A stretch of DNA of 64,000 nt. Origin: Salinispora arenicola (GTDB lineage: Bacteria; Actinomycetota; Actinomycetes; Mycobacteriales; Micromonosporaceae). Shown piece by piece: positions 42,103 to 51,313 of this stretch. Within the stretch, counting starts at the first letter, position 1, and every line of letters starts with the position of its first letter. The stretch is from positions 1,364,001-1,428,000 of the forward strand of contig NZ_VFOL01000001.1 of NCBI RefSeq assembly GCF_006716065.1, given 5' to 3'. The notes beneath the pieces were generated by a model. The model did no database searches, was not told where the DNA came from, and worked only from the letters and a program-made list of their open reading frames with translations. A program made the position numbers and the translations under genes.

Positions 42103-42975
42103 TCAGCGCTTGCGGACGGCGTGCCCACCGAACTGCTGACGCAGCGCGGCGACGGCCTTCATGGCGGGTGATTCGTCCTGGCGGGAGGCGAAGCGGGCGA
42201 AGAGCGCCGCGGCGATGACGTTCATCGGGACGGCGAGCCGGACCGCTTCGTCCACGGTCCACCGGCCCTCGCCCGTGTCCTCCGTGTAGTCGCTCAACTC
42301 GGCCAGCTCTGGGTCCTCGTCGAGCGCGCGGTCGAGCAGGTCGAGCAGCCAGGACCGGACAACCGTGCCCTCACGCCAGGATTTGACGACACCGGGGACA
42401 TCGGTGACCAGCTCGGACTTGGTGAGCAGTTCGTAGCCCTCGGCGTAGGCGTGCATGAGGCCGTACTCGACGCCGTTGTGCACCATCTTGGCGTAATGTC
42501 CGGCGCCGACCGGCCCGGCGTGCACAAAGCCGAACTCCCCGGCCGGCTTGAGCGCCTCGAAGATCGGCATCAGCCGGTCGACGTGGTCCTGGGCGCCGCC
42601 GACCATGAGGCCGTACCCGTTCTGCCGGCCCCAGACACCGCCGGACACCCCGACGTCGACGTACCCGATACCACGCTCGTCCAGCCGCTCGGCGCGGGGC
42701 GCGTCGTCGCTGAACCGCGAGTTTCCGCCGTCGATGATGATGTCGCCGGTGCCGAGAACGTCAGCGACCTTGGCGATGGTGTCGTCGGTGACACCGACGG
42801 GCACCATGACCCACACCGCGCGGGGCGCGTCCAGCTTCTTCGCCAACTCTCCCAGGTTCGCGACGTCGCTCAGTTCGGGACGGTTGTCGTAGCCGATCAC
42901 CTCGTGCCCGGCGGCGCGCAGCCGTTCGCGCATGTTGCCGCCCATCCGGCCGAGCCCTACCAGACCGAGCTGCAT
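42103..42975 (-). CDS. gnd: 6-phosphogluconate dehydrogenase, short decarboxylating form
   Basis: 290 residues, the short actinobacterial/NAD-type enzyme. Rossmann [12 protein letters not shown], substrate motif [38 protein letters not shown], catalytic Lys in [13 protein letters not shown]. It oxidises 6-phosphogluconate to ribulose-5-phosphate in the pentose phosphate pathway. It sits between dnaN and recF as in Streptomyces and related genera, apparently by conserved synteny and not by function. ATG at 42975. Confidence 0.95.
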   Translation of the reverse strand: MQLGLVGLGRMGGNMRERLRAAGHEVIGYDNRPELSDVANLGELAKKLDAPRAVWVMVPVGVTDDTIAKVADVLGTGDIIIDGGNSRFSDDAPRAERLDERGIGYVDVGVSGGVWGRQNGYGLMVGGAQDHVDRLMPIFEALKPAGEFGFVHAGPVGAGHYAKMVHNGVEYGLMHAYAEGYELLTKSELVTDVPGVVKSWREGTVVRSWLLDLLDRALDEDPELAELSDYTEDTGEGRWTVDEAVRLAVPMNVIAAALFARFASRQDESPAMKAVAALRQQFGGHAVRKR

Positions 42976-43013
42976 GGTCCGTACCTCCGTGCGTCGTGGT
43001 TCGTCGGGTGCGA

Positions 43014-44147
43014 TCAGCGTGAGACGCGGATCGGCATGATGAGGTAGCGGTACCCGGGCACGACCTCGCCATCCTCACCGACGGGGGAAATCACTGCCGG
43101 TTTGAAGGCGTCGACGAACGACAGCACGGCGGACTGGGTCCCCATGTTCGAGAGACCATCGATCAGATACTGGGGGTTGAAGCCGACAGTCAGCGGATCA
43201 CCGGTGAAGGTGGCCTCCATCGCTTCGCTGGCACGGGCTTCCTCGGTGCCGCCGGCCTCGACCACCAATCCGTCGCCGCTGAAGCTCAGCAGGACCGGAG
43301 TGGTGCGTTCGGCGACCAGCGCAACCCGCTTGACGACCTCGATGAGCGCGCTGACCGGCACCTGGGCCTGCGCGTTGTGAGTGGCGGGAAAGAGCGAACG
43401 GACCGGCGGGTAGTTGGCGCCGTCGAGTAGCCGGCTGGTGGTGCGGCGGGTGCCTCCGGCGAAACCAATCATGCCCTCGCCGGCCGCGCCCTGGGACAGC
43501 GCCATGGTCACCTGGCCGCCGAGCGACCCCAGGGCCTTGGCGGTGTCGTGCAGCGTGCGGGCCGGCACCAGGGCGTTGAGGGTGATCTCCGGGTCGTCCG
43601 GGTTCCACTCCATCTCGCGCAGGGCGAGCCGGTAGCGGTCGGTGGCGAGCATGGCCAGCGTGCCGCCGGACAACTCGAGCCGGACACCGGTCATCATCGG
43701 CAGCGTCTCGTCCCGGCCGGCCGCCACGGCCACCTGGGCGACGGCGGCGGCGAACGCGGCCGCGTCGACGGTGCCGGTGCTGACCGGCATCTCCGGCAGG
43801 GTCGGATAGTCCTCCACCGGCATGGTGGGCAGAGTGAACCGGGCGCTGCCACAGACCAGTTCGAGGTGAGCGCCGACCGCCGCGATGTCGACCGGTTTCG
43901 CCGGCAGGGCCTTGGTGATCTCGGCGAGAAGCCGGCCGGAGACCAGGGCGGCACCGTCGGCATCCCCCTGCACCTCGACGGTCACCTGGCTGGAGACCTC
44001 GTAGTCGAAGCCGGAGACCTGCAGGTTCGCGTCGGAGACCCGCAGCAGCACCCCCGCGAGCACCGGCACCGACGGCCGGCTCGGCAGGCTCTTCGCGGTC
44101 CAGGCCACGGCCTCGGCGAGCGCGTCGCGCTCTACTCGGAACTTCAT
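43014..44147 (-). CDS. dnaN: DNA polymerase III beta subunit (sliding clamp)
   Basis: 377 residues in three clamp domains, starting MKFRVERDALAEAVAWTAKS and ending EVVPGYRYLIMPIRVSR. ATG at 44147 follows GGAGG. The C-terminal PVMPIR-type tail is present as YLIMPIRV. It encircles DNA and binds Pol III and repair enzymes. Lies next to oriC in the canonical dnaA-dnaN order, same direction as dnaA, with oriC in between. Confidence 0.97.
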   Translation of the reverse strand: MKFRVERDALAEAVAWTAKSLPSRPSVPVLAGVLLRVSDANLQVSGFDYEVSSQVTVEVQGDADGAALVSGRLLAEITKALPAKPVDIAAVGAHLELVCGSARFTLPTMPVEDYPTLPEMPVSTGTVDAAAFAAAVAQVAVAAGRDETLPMMTGVRLELSGGTLAMLATDRYRLALREMEWNPDDPEITLNALVPARTLHDTAKALGSLGGQVTMALSQGAAGEGMIGFAGGTRRTTSRLLDGANYPPVRSLFPATHNAQAQVPVSALIEVVKRVALVAERTTPVLLSFSGDGLVVEAGGTEEARASEAMEATFTGDPLTVGFNPQYLIDGLSNMGTQSAVLSFVDAFKPAVISPVGEDGEVVPGYRYLIMPIRVSR

Positions 44148-44927
44148 CAATGCCTCCGCGTCAACGTCAGCGACAACTCTCTCATGCCGACCGCTGCCGA
44201 CCGAGCCGCCTGGGCGTGCCGGTTCTCCTGCACCTTAGGGCGCGCGGGGATCGGCTGTGCGTCCGACCCCGTGTGCGTCCCGGTGCCGACGAACCAACGA
44301 CGGTGGTCTGCGAACCGATCCACAGGAAGTCCAACGGTGATGATTGGTTTTTGTTGTCTTAGAAGATCTAACTCATCGTCTTCGTCGCACCTGTGCAAAC
44401 TGTGGAGAACCTCCGTTAGCGCAGGTCAACCTGATGATTGCCCAGTGGGTTACCTGTGGAGAACCAGGGGGATAACCCGGGCGGTTGTCCACAGGGCCCG
44501 CGTTACCCCCAGCCCGCCCACCGTTGTCCACCGGTTATCCACTGGTTATCCACCGACTTTCTCCCCAGGCCTGTGGATCGTCTGGTGCGTGCTGGCCCGA
44601 ACTGTCCCCAGAACCTTCAACAGCTTGTCCACAAGCCGCTCGCGTCCTGTGGACAACGGAACCGTTGCCCACAGGCATCCACAGCATCACCCCCAGGGTT
44701 ATCCACAGCCTGTGGGTAACGGGACGTGTGCCGGCCCCGCGTTGTCCACCGGCGGACCAGAGGCTGTGGACAACGGATGGGAGTCGCGGCGACGGAGCGG
44801 CGTCTGCCCCAGGGCCACTGCCGAGCTCACCCCCAGCCCCACCGCCCGACTCGGCGGCCCTCGTCCGGTCCGACGGGGTAGCGGAAGACAGTCGAGGGCG
44901 CTCAGGCCCAGCGGTTCGGTGTACGCC
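44148..44927. other. oriC: oriC: dnaA-dnaN intergenic region with about 15 DnaA boxes
   Basis: 780 gene-free bases. Boxes (9-mers close to TTGTCCACA/TTATCCACA) are seen at 44401, 44455, 44485, 44524, 44535, 44546, 44572, 44625, 44648, 44665, 44699, 44711, 44742 and 44765, plus CATCCACA near 44675, in both orientations. Perfect TTGTCCACA copies are at 44485, 44625, 44648 (reverse) and 44765 (reverse). An AT-rich stretch at 44338-44379, next to dnaN, is the likely unwinding element. Number, density and position match actinobacterial origins such as those of Streptomyces. Confidence 0.93.
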
Positions 44928-46703
44928 TCAGGTGTTCTGCTTGATCCGGTTGGTCAGCTCGGCGATCTGGTTGTAGAGCGACCGGCGTTCTGCCATCTGC
45001 TGACGGATCTTGCGGTCGGCGTGCATGACCGTGGTGTGGTCGCGGCCCCCGAACGCCTGTCCGATTCGGGGCAGCGACAGGTCGGTCAGCTCCCGGCACA
45101 GGTACATGGCGACCTGGCGGGCGTTGACGAGAACCCGTGACCGCGAGTGCCCGCGCAGGTCTTCCAGGCTCACCCCGAAGTAGTCCGCGGTGGCCACCAT
45201 GATCTGGTCGGCGGTGATCTCTGGCCCGGCGCCGTCCGGGATGAAGTCCCGCAGCACCTCCTCGGCCAGTGACAACTCCACCGACGACCGGGTGAGGCTG
45301 GCGAACGCGGTGACCCGGATCAACGCGCCCTCGAGTTCCCGGATCGAGTTCGACACCCGGGAGGCGATGAACTCGAGTACGTCCGGCGGGGCGAACAGCC
45401 GCTCCTGGGCGGCCTTCTTCTGCAGGATCGCGATCCGGGTCTCCAGGTCTGGCGGCTGGATGTCGGCGAGGAGGCCCCATTCGAACCGGGTCCGTAACCG
45501 GTCCTCCAGGGTCGCCAGCTGCTTGGGCGACCGGTCGGAGGTGATCACGATCTGCTTGTTGGCGTTGTGCAGCGTGTTGAACGTGTGGAAGAACTCCTCC
45601 TGCGTTCGCTCCCGGTTCTCCAGGAACTGGATGTCGTCGATCAGGAGGATGTCCACGTCCCGGTACCGGCGCTGGAAGGCGCTCGTCTTGTCGTCGCGTA
45701 GCGAGTTGATGAAGTCGTTGGTGAACTCCTCGGTCGAGACGTACCGGACCGAGTGGGCGTTGCCCAGCGTCGTGGCGTAGTGGCCGATCGCGTGCAGCAG
45801 GTGCGTCTTGCCCAGTCCCGAGCTGCCGTAGATGAACAGCGGGTTGTACGCCTTCGCCGGCGACTCGGCTACCGCCACCGAAGCCGCGTGGGCGAACCGG
45901 TTCGACGAGCCGATGACGAACGTCTCGAACATGTACTTGGGGTTGAGCCGGTTGCCGCCACCGTCGGCGGGCCCGGACAAGCGCCGATCCTCCCGGCCGC
46001 CGGGCCGGTGGTCCACCCGCCCCGGCCCGCTGTCGGTGCCGTGTTCGCGGGGCAGTGCCCGGATCCCGTGCTGGTCGCGCGGTGCGACCCCGTCGGTCCG
46101 GTAACGGCCGTCGAACGGATGGTCGGTCGCCGGCGGGACCAGCAGGGCGTGCTCGCCTCCATCGCGTCGCTCGGGGTGGGGTGGCCCGGCGAAGGCGTTA
46201 CCGAACAGCGGCTCCTGCCCGTCCCGGGGCACCTGCGTGGTCTGCTCGGCGCCGTACGGTCCGACGGGCGTCGCTGTCCGGTGCTCCGGCTGGGTTTGCC
46301 CGGGGATCGTCGGAAAGTGGTGGTCCACGCCGTCGTCCGGACTGGTCGCCGCGAGGCCGTCGACGGTGTCGAGGGGCAACGCGCCGGTCTCCGGGTTCGG
46401 GGCGCTGTGGTAAAGCGTGCCTGTCGGGCGACTGGTGCCGTCCTCCGTCACCCGCACCGTAACGGCCACCTGGATGGGCCGGCCCAGTCGGCGGGTGAGC
46501 GCCTCGGTGATCGCTGGGCGTAGCCGGGACTCGATGACGTCCCGGGTGAACGCGTCCGGGACGGACAGGAGCGCGGTGTCCTCGACGATGGCCCGGAGCC
46601 GGGTCAGCCGCAGGTACGCCCGTTGCTGCGCAGATATGATCTCGTCGGCGAGTTCGTCAGTCGTCGCCGTCCACACTGCGGCAAGGTCGGTCGTACCGGC
46701 CAC
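44928..46703 (-). CDS. dnaA: chromosomal replication initiator DnaA
   Basis: 591 residues. Domain I (1-~85, helicase/DiaA contact), a long flexible acidic domain II (~90-255, rich in Pro, Asp, Arg), AAA+ domain III ([20 protein letters not shown], Walker [31 protein letters not shown]) and DNA-binding domain IV with the signature [17 protein letters not shown] at 46703 behind GGGGGTGG. The long domain II is typical for Streptomyces/Micromonospora. Two DnaA boxes upstream suggest autoregulation. Confidence 0.97.
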   Translation of the reverse strand: MAGTTDLAAVWTATTDELADEIISAQQRAYLRLTRLRAIVEDTALLSVPDAFTRDVIESRLRPAITEALTRRLGRPIQVAVTVRVTEDGTSRPTGTLYHSAPNPETGALPLDTVDGLAATSPDDGVDHHFPTIPGQTQPEHRTATPVGPYGAEQTTQVPRDGQEPLFGNAFAGPPHPERRDGGEHALLVPPATDHPFDGRYRTDGVAPRDQHGIRALPREHGTDSGPGRVDHRPGGREDRRLSGPADGGGNRLNPKYMFETFVIGSSNRFAHAASVAVAESPAKAYNPLFIYGSSGLGKTHLLHAIGHYATTLGNAHSVRYVSTEEFTNDFINSLRDDKTSAFQRRYRDVDILLIDDIQFLENRERTQEEFFHTFNTLHNANKQIVITSDRSPKQLATLEDRLRTRFEWGLLADIQPPDLETRIAILQKKAAQERLFAPPDVLEFIASRVSNSIRELEGALIRVTAFASLTRSSVELSLAEEVLRDFIPDGAGPEITADQIMVATADYFGVSLEDLRGHSRSRVLVNARQVAMYLCRELTDLSLPRIGQAFGGRDHTTVMHADRKIRQQMAERRSLYNQIAELTNRIKQNT

Positions 46704-46814
46704 CGTCGTGCCACCCCCTCGCCTCTGCTCCCGGACGCCGCCGTCCTCCCCGTCGGCCGTCCTGGGCTCCCGCGTTCACGCGGCGGTTTCCCAACCCGGC
46801 TGACCGACCGGCCC

Positions 46815-46834
46815 TTGTCCACAAGTTATCCACA
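46815..46834 (+). promoter_or_regulatory. two DnaA boxes upstream of dnaA
   Basis: TTGTCCACA at 46815-46823 and TTATCCACA at 46826-46834, 112 bases upstream of the dnaA GTG and two bases apart. Both are perfect strong boxes; DnaA probably represses its own gene here. Confidence 0.75.
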
Positions 46835-47147
46835 GCCTGTGTACGTACCAATTGTGGCCGTCCACCGGATGTGGGTCGGACCCACCCCGGTACGAACGGG
46901 CGCTGAAGCGGGTCACTCTGCCGAACGATCCACTGCCCTGTTCGGTCTTGCCTGCCGGCGGCGACCACACCCGGAGACCCACGGACCTCCGACGACCGCT
47001 CACCCGCGATTCGAGCCGACAGCTTTCACCGCAAACGGGCACGGTAACAGCGAGGTCCGGACCCCATCAACAGCGGACGCGCGCCGGCCGTTGGCGGTAT
47101 CAGCGAGAACGCCGCGGTGGCCGGTGGCCGGCCCGTCTTGTGGAGCG

Positions 47148-47176
47148 TTGACGCTGGTTGTGCTCCTGCGTAGGCT
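47148..47176 (+). promoter_or_regulatory. housekeeping-sigma promoter for rpmH-rnpA
   Basis: TTGACG (47148-47153) and TAGGCT (47171-47176) are separated by exactly 17 bases and precede rpmH by about 240 bases. This fits the actinobacterial HrdB/SigA consensus. A second -10-like TAGGGT is at 47203. Confidence 0.6.
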
Positions 47177-47270
47177 GGAGCGGCTGCTCTCTCGCCCTCT
47201 GCTAGGGTGATTGATGGTTGCTGTCCGCAGTGCCGGGCAGCGTTGATCGGGGTCGCCGCACAGGTGGTCC

Positions 47271-47337
47271 GGATCATGACATGGTGCGGGTGGATCATGA
47301 CATGGTGCGGATCAGGAGTGGCCCGGATCATGACACG
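47271..47337 (+). repeat. short direct repeats in the rpmH leader
   Basis: GGATCATGACATGGTGCGG occurs at 47271-47289 and 47292-47310 (period 21), and a partial third copy GGATCATGACACG at 47325-47337. They lie downstream of the likely promoter, so in the 5' leader of the rpmH mRNA. Confidence 0.7.
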
Positions 47338-47416
47338 ACCCGAACCTGGGACGACCTCGGACCAGACACGACCCCGGCGATCCCCTCGCCCGGGGTAGGA
47401 CAACGGAGAGCCTGAC

Positions 47417-47554
47417 GTGAGCAAGCGCACCTTCCAGCCGAACAACCGCCGGCGCGCGAAGACCCACGGCTTCCGGCTGCGCATGCGCACCCGCGCCGGC
47501 CGTGCCATCATCTCGACCCGTCGCGCCAAGGGGCGCACGCGCCTGGCGGCCTGA
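47417..47554 (+). CDS. rpmH: 50S ribosomal protein L34
   Basis: 45 residues, the family length: [20 protein letters not shown] ... [23 protein letters not shown] start at 47417 with GGAGAG upstream. It opens the rpmH-rnpA-yidD-yidC-jag-rsmG series found next to most bacterial origins. Shorter than usual ORF cut-offs but unmistakable. Confidence 0.98.
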   Translation: MSKRTFQPNNRRRAKTHGFRLRMRTRAGRAIISTRRAKGRTRLAA

Positions 47555-47590
47555 GGCCGGCCGGGTCCGATCCGCAGGACGTGGGGAGTC

Positions 47591-47995
47591 GTGCTGACCG
47601 CCGCGCAACGACTGCGGCGCAGCACTGACTTCGCCGCGGCGGTCCGTGGTGGCCGGCGCGTCGGGCGTGGTGTGGTCGTCGTCCACCTGAACGTGCCCGG
47701 CATCCCGCCGGAAGCTTCGGCAAAGCCGGCGCGGGCTGGTGTTGAGGAAACACTCGCACCAGCGCGCGCCGGCTTCGTCGTGTCCAAGGCGGTCGGCAAC
47801 GCCGTCGTCCGCAACCGCGTCCGCCGCCGGCTGCGTCACCTGGTTCGTGAGCGACTCACCGGGTTGCCGGCCGGGAGCACCCTCGTCGTCCGGGCCCTAC
47901 CCGCCGCGGCGCACGGTTCGACCCAGCGGCTCGGTGCCGACCTTGACGCCGCGATCGCGGCCGCACGCGCCCAGCGCGGACGGCGGTCCCGGTGA
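47591..47995 (+). CDS. rnpA: ribonuclease P protein component
   Basis: 134 residues. N-terminal [20 protein letters not shown] and the RNR signature [23 protein letters not shown] (split here: [18 protein letters not shown]). It carries a small Ala/Pro insertion (about residues 36-58) that is common in actinobacteria. GTG start at 47591 with GGGGAG. Binds the RNase P RNA to mature tRNA 5' ends. Its stop overlaps the yidD start (GTGA). Confidence 0.95.
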
Positions 47996-48279
47996 GTCCG
48001 GCACCAGACGCGGCGCGGCCGACCTCACCCGGTGCCCGGGTGCTGACCGGGCCCATCATCGCGTACCGTCGGTGGATAAGTCCGGCGCTGCCGGCCCGCT
48101 GTCGGTTCTACCCGTCGTGCAGCGCGTACGCCTTGGAGGCGGTGACCCGCCACGGCACGCTCCGGGGAGCCGGCCTGACGGCCCGGCGGCTGTTGCGCTG
48201 CCACCCCTTCCACCCAGGTGGATTCGACCCGGTGCCGGAGCCGGGCGGTCGCCGCCGTGCCGATGTGACTGGAGTCTGA
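47992..48279 (+). CDS. yidD: membrane protein insertion efficiency factor YidD
   Basis: 95 residues. YidD core [32 protein letters not shown] with the three conserved Cys and [19 protein letters not shown] at 47992 overlaps the rnpA stop. Helps insertion of membrane proteins by YidC, whose gene follows two bases after the stop codon. Confidence 0.95.
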
Positions 48280-48282
48280 GAA

Positions 48283-49302
48283 TTGAGTCTCGACTGGATC
48301 TACTTCGCGATCTCGTGGATCCTGCTGCTCTGGCATCAGGCGTGGGACGCCATCGGAGTGCCGGACGGCGCGGTGCTCGGCACCAACTGGGCCTGGATTC
48401 TCGCGATCATCTTCCTGGTGGTCACCGTCCGGGTGATCCTCTTCCCGGTCTTCGTCAAGCAGATCAAGTCGCAGCGGGCGATGCAGGCGCTGCAACCGCA
48501 GGTCAAGGCGTTGCAGGAGAAACACAAGGGTGACCGGGAAACGCTCCAGAAGGAGATGATGGAGCTATACCGGAAGGAAAAGGCCAACCCGCTCATGGGC
48601 TGCCTTCCGATGTTCCTCCAGATCCCGGTCTTCCTCGGCCTGTTCCACGTGCTCCGCCGGCTCAACCCAGACAAGGGCGAGACTGGTAAGACTCTCTACG
48701 GCTGGACGGTCGAACAGTTCGACAGCGCGTCAGTCGCCAAGCTGTTCACCGCGCCGATCGCCGGCAAGTTCGGCTCCTCCGCCGAGGAACTGGCCCGGCT
48801 GGACGCCGACGGCACCACCGTCAAGATCATGGCCGGCATTCTGGTGCTGGTGATGATGGGCACCACCTACCTGACCAGCCGCCAGATGATTCTCAAGACC
48901 GGCTGGGCCGAGGACCCGCAGCAGCGGATGATCCAGCGGTTGATGCTCTACGGCATCCCGGCGTCGCTGCTCATCTCCGGCGCGATCTTCCCGATCGGTG
49001 TGATCATCTACTGGGTCACCAACAACATGTTCACCCTGGCCCAGCAGCAGTGGGTGCTGCGCAAGTTCCCGCCACCACCGAACGTGACGAAGTCCGGCAC
49101 CACCACCACCAGCGCGCGTGGTGCGGCGCAGCCGGCGAAGAGCGGTGGCCTCTTCGGCCGCGGCAAGACCACCCCCCCGGCCGCCACCAAGCCGGCCGCG
49201 CCCAAGGTCGCCGGCCCGAAGCCGGGCGCCAAGCCCACCAACCCGAAGAAGGGCCAGTCCGCCAGCCCGAAGAAGAGCCGTCCCGCCAAGCGACAGGGCT
49301 GA
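48283..49302 (+). CDS. yidC: membrane protein insertase YidC/Oxa1
   Basis: 339 residues. Five membrane segments: N-terminal LDWIYFAISWILLLWHQAWD, NWAWILAIIFLVVTVRVILF, and the conserved NPLMGCLPMFLQIPVFLGLF, then IMAGILVLVMMGTTYLT and IPASLLISGAIFPIGVIIYW. A coiled-coil loop (KQIKSQRAMQALQPQVKALQ) precedes helix 3. The C-tail is Lys/Pro/Ala-rich and long, typical for ribosome binding in actinobacteria. Start is a TTG at 48283 with GGAG ten bases upstream; no ATG/GTG fits the first helix. Confidence 0.95.
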   Translation: MSLDWIYFAISWILLLWHQAWDAIGVPDGAVLGTNWAWILAIIFLVVTVRVILFPVFVKQIKSQRAMQALQPQVKALQEKHKGDRETLQKEMMELYRKEKANPLMGCLPMFLQIPVFLGLFHVLRRLNPDKGETGKTLYGWTVEQFDSASVAKLFTAPIAGKFGSSAEELARLDADGTTVKIMAGILVLVMMGTTYLTSRQMILKTGWAEDPQQRMIQRLMLYGIPASLLISGAIFPIGVIIYWVTNNMFTLAQQQWVLRKFPPPPNVTKSGTTTTSARGAAQPAKSGGLFGRGKTTPPAATKPAAPKVAGPKPGAKPTNPKKGQSASPKKSRPAKRQG

Positions 49303-49501
49303 CCGACCCGATGTCCCGGCGGGACCTGCGTACCGCAGCCGTGCCGCCGCCCTCGGTCGGTGCCGGAGGGCAAAGCGCCGCGAACACCGCGGCCACGGGC
49401 GACACTGCCCGTACAGACCTGCCCGTGGTGGCGGCGATCTCCCGCCGGCCTCGGGAAACCAGCGGACCCGACGGTCCGGCCGAGTGAGTACGGAGGAGAC
49501 C

Positions 49502-50089
49502 GTGACCGAGACCAGCATCCCCCGCGCCGACGAATCCCAGGACGCCGAGGGGACGGAGGCGACCGCGAAGGGCCACATCGAGGCGACCGAGCAAGAGCCC
49601 GGCGGTACGGAGCAGCGAGCCAGCACCGAGGGCGATCTGTTCCGGCAGAGCGAGATCGCCGCCGACTACGTGGAGGGCCTACTCGACGTCCTCGACTACG
49701 ACGGGGACATCGACGAGTTGGTCTCCGGCGGTCGGCCAGTCGTCGAGGTGGTCGGCGGTCGGCTCGAGAGTCTCGTCGGCCAGCGTGGTGCCACCCTGGA
49801 GGCGCTCCAGGAACTCGCCCGACTCGCCGTCTTCCGGCAGACCGGTACCCCCAGCCGACTGCTGCTGGATGTGGGCGGCTACCGGGCTGGCCGCCGTAAG
49901 GAACTCGCCGCCGTGGCGAAGAACGCCGTCGAGAAGGTCCGGGAGTACGGCGAGCCGGTGCGGCTGGAGCCGATGTCGGCCTTCGAACGCAAGTGTGTTC
50001 ATGACGTGGTCAACGCGATCGATGGTGTGGCGAGCGAGTCCGAGGGCGTCGAGCCGAGCCGGCGCATCATCGTCCGTCCAGTGGACTGA
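49502..50089 (+). CDS. jag: Jag/KhpB-like RNA-binding protein (KH and R3H)
   Basis: 195 residues. Acidic N-terminus ([20 protein letters not shown]), then a KH domain ([20 protein letters not shown]) and an R3H domain ([20 protein letters not shown]). GTG at 49502 is chosen because GGAGGAGACC precedes it directly; an in-frame GTG at 49484 lacks this. It binds RNA with KhpA in other bacteria. Lies between yidC and rsmG as Rv3920c does in mycobacteria. Confidence 0.93.
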   Translation: MTETSIPRADESQDAEGTEATAKGHIEATEQEPGGTEQRASTEGDLFRQSEIAADYVEGLLDVLDYDGDIDELVSGGRPVVEVVGGRLESLVGQRGATLEALQELARLAVFRQTGTPSRLLLDVGGYRAGRRKELAAVAKNAVEKVREYGEPVRLEPMSAFERKCVHDVVNAIDGVASESEGVEPSRRIIVRPVD

Positions 50090-50093
50090 GCGG

Positions 50094-50903
50094 GTGACCC
50101 ACGACGACTCCGCGGCGTCGACCGCGTCCGGCCCGGGTGGTACGCCGCCCGGGCCGGCCCCTGTTGGTGGAAGTCCGGTGCCCGGTCCAGGCGACGCCAC
50201 GCCACCCCCGGAACTGGCCACCGCGGCCCGTACCCTCTTCGGTGACCGACTTGACCTGGCCGTCGCGTACGCGGGCCTGCTGGTGACCGACGGGGTGGTC
50301 CGGGGATTGATCGGCCCCCGGGAGGCGCCGCGGCTCTGGGATCGACATCTACTCAACTGTGCGGCTGCGGCGGAGCGGATTCCACTGGGCGCGACGGTGG
50401 TGGATGTGGGTAGCGGTGCCGGACTTCCGGGCCTCGTGCTCGCCGTCGCCCGGCCCGACCTCTCCGTTGTCCTGGTGGAGCCGCTCGCCCGCCGTACCGC
50501 CTTTCTCGTCGAGGCGGTGGAGCAGCTCGACCTGGGGGTCTCAGCCCGGGTCGTCCGGGGTCGGGCGGAGGAGGTCGCGGTCGGCGGCGCCGGAGTCGAG
50601 CCGCTCACCGGCGACGTGGTGACCGCTCGGGCGGTGGCTCCGCTGGACCGGCTTGCCCGGTGGTGCCTGCCGTTGGTCGTGCCCGGCGGGCGGATGGTCG
50701 CGCTGAAGGGTGCCTCGGCTGCCGGGGAGGTCGCCGAGCATGCCGCGGTCGTCCAGCGGCTCGGTGGCGGTGCGCCCGAGGTGCACCAGTGTGGTGTGGG
50801 TGTGGTCGAGCCCCCGACGACGGTGATCGAGATCCGTCGTGAGCGGGTGGTGGCGACACCGCGTCCATCCGCGAAGCGTTCCCGTGGTGGCCGGCGGGGC
50901 TGA
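50094..50903 (+). CDS. rsmG: 16S rRNA (guanine527-N7) methyltransferase RsmG
   Basis: 269 residues. A Gly/Pro-rich N-terminal extension (1-~38), then the GidB/RsmG fold: [23 protein letters not shown]-binding [31 protein letters not shown], and [20 protein letters not shown]. Methylates G527 of 16S rRNA; loss gives low-level streptomycin resistance. GTG at 50094, four bases past jag, co-transcribed. Confidence 0.94.
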   Translation: MTHDDSAASTASGPGGTPPGPAPVGGSPVPGPGDATPPPELATAARTLFGDRLDLAVAYAGLLVTDGVVRGLIGPREAPRLWDRHLLNCAAAAERIPLGATVVDVGSGAGLPGLVLAVARPDLSVVLVEPLARRTAFLVEAVEQLDLGVSARVVRGRAEEVAVGGAGVEPLTGDVVTARAVAPLDRLARWCLPLVVPGGRMVALKGASAAGEVAEHAAVVQRLGGGAPEVHQCGVGVVEPPTTVIEIRRERVVATPRPSAKRSRGGRRG

Positions 50904-51313
50904 GCCCGGCCGGATGCCGAGCCGCCGAATTCCAGATCTCCAGTCAGGCGTACGCCGTACCGACGCCGTGCAGGCCGCGGGCGGCAACGCGCTACTGGCC
51001 TGAGGTGAGCGGTCGCCACCGACGACGTAACGGGCGCCGCTCGCTGTCCGCCGTAATCCCCCGTTTTGGCTTGCCAGTGTGGCAGCTGCGTCGTTGAACA
51101 GGTACGGGTAGGGGGCCGGGATGCGAAGCCCGACGTGGACCGGCCGCGCCCAAGCCCCGTAGGCTGGCCGCGCGTCGATAATGTGGAGCGGGCGGCACCG
51201 GGCATTCGCCGGGTCCCGATCGCTTCCGGTGGGCCGCACGCTAAGGGTGTGAGTACCCGTGTGACCCGTTGACAGGATGCGGACCGACCATCCGAAGCGG
51301 GCAGGGATGACAG
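50904..51313. other. gap between rsmG and parA
   Basis: 410 bases with no gene in either strand. It must contain the parA promoter; a GATAAT hexamer at 51177-51182 is the best -10 candidate but has no matching -35. The first parS lies 57 bases past its right edge. Confidence 0.5.

Larger units (their letters stand above)
46704..47416. other. dnaA-rpmH divergent intergenic region
   Basis: 713 bases without a convincing gene. It holds the dnaA upstream region with two DnaA boxes (46815-46834), an rpmH promoter (47148-47176) and a short direct-repeat block (47271-47337). Several open frames here are Arg-rich shadows. Confidence 0.7.

Noticed and set aside
47207..47398. 63-residue frame in the rpmH leader
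   Set aside because: Created by the GGATCATGACATGG direct repeats (repeated MTWCG); no ribosome site.
49311..49487. 58-residue frame between yidC and jag (MSRRDLRTAAVPPPSVGAGG)
   Set aside because: No ribosome site and low-complexity composition; its TGA overlaps an unused GTG, probably chance. Could be rescued only by conservation.
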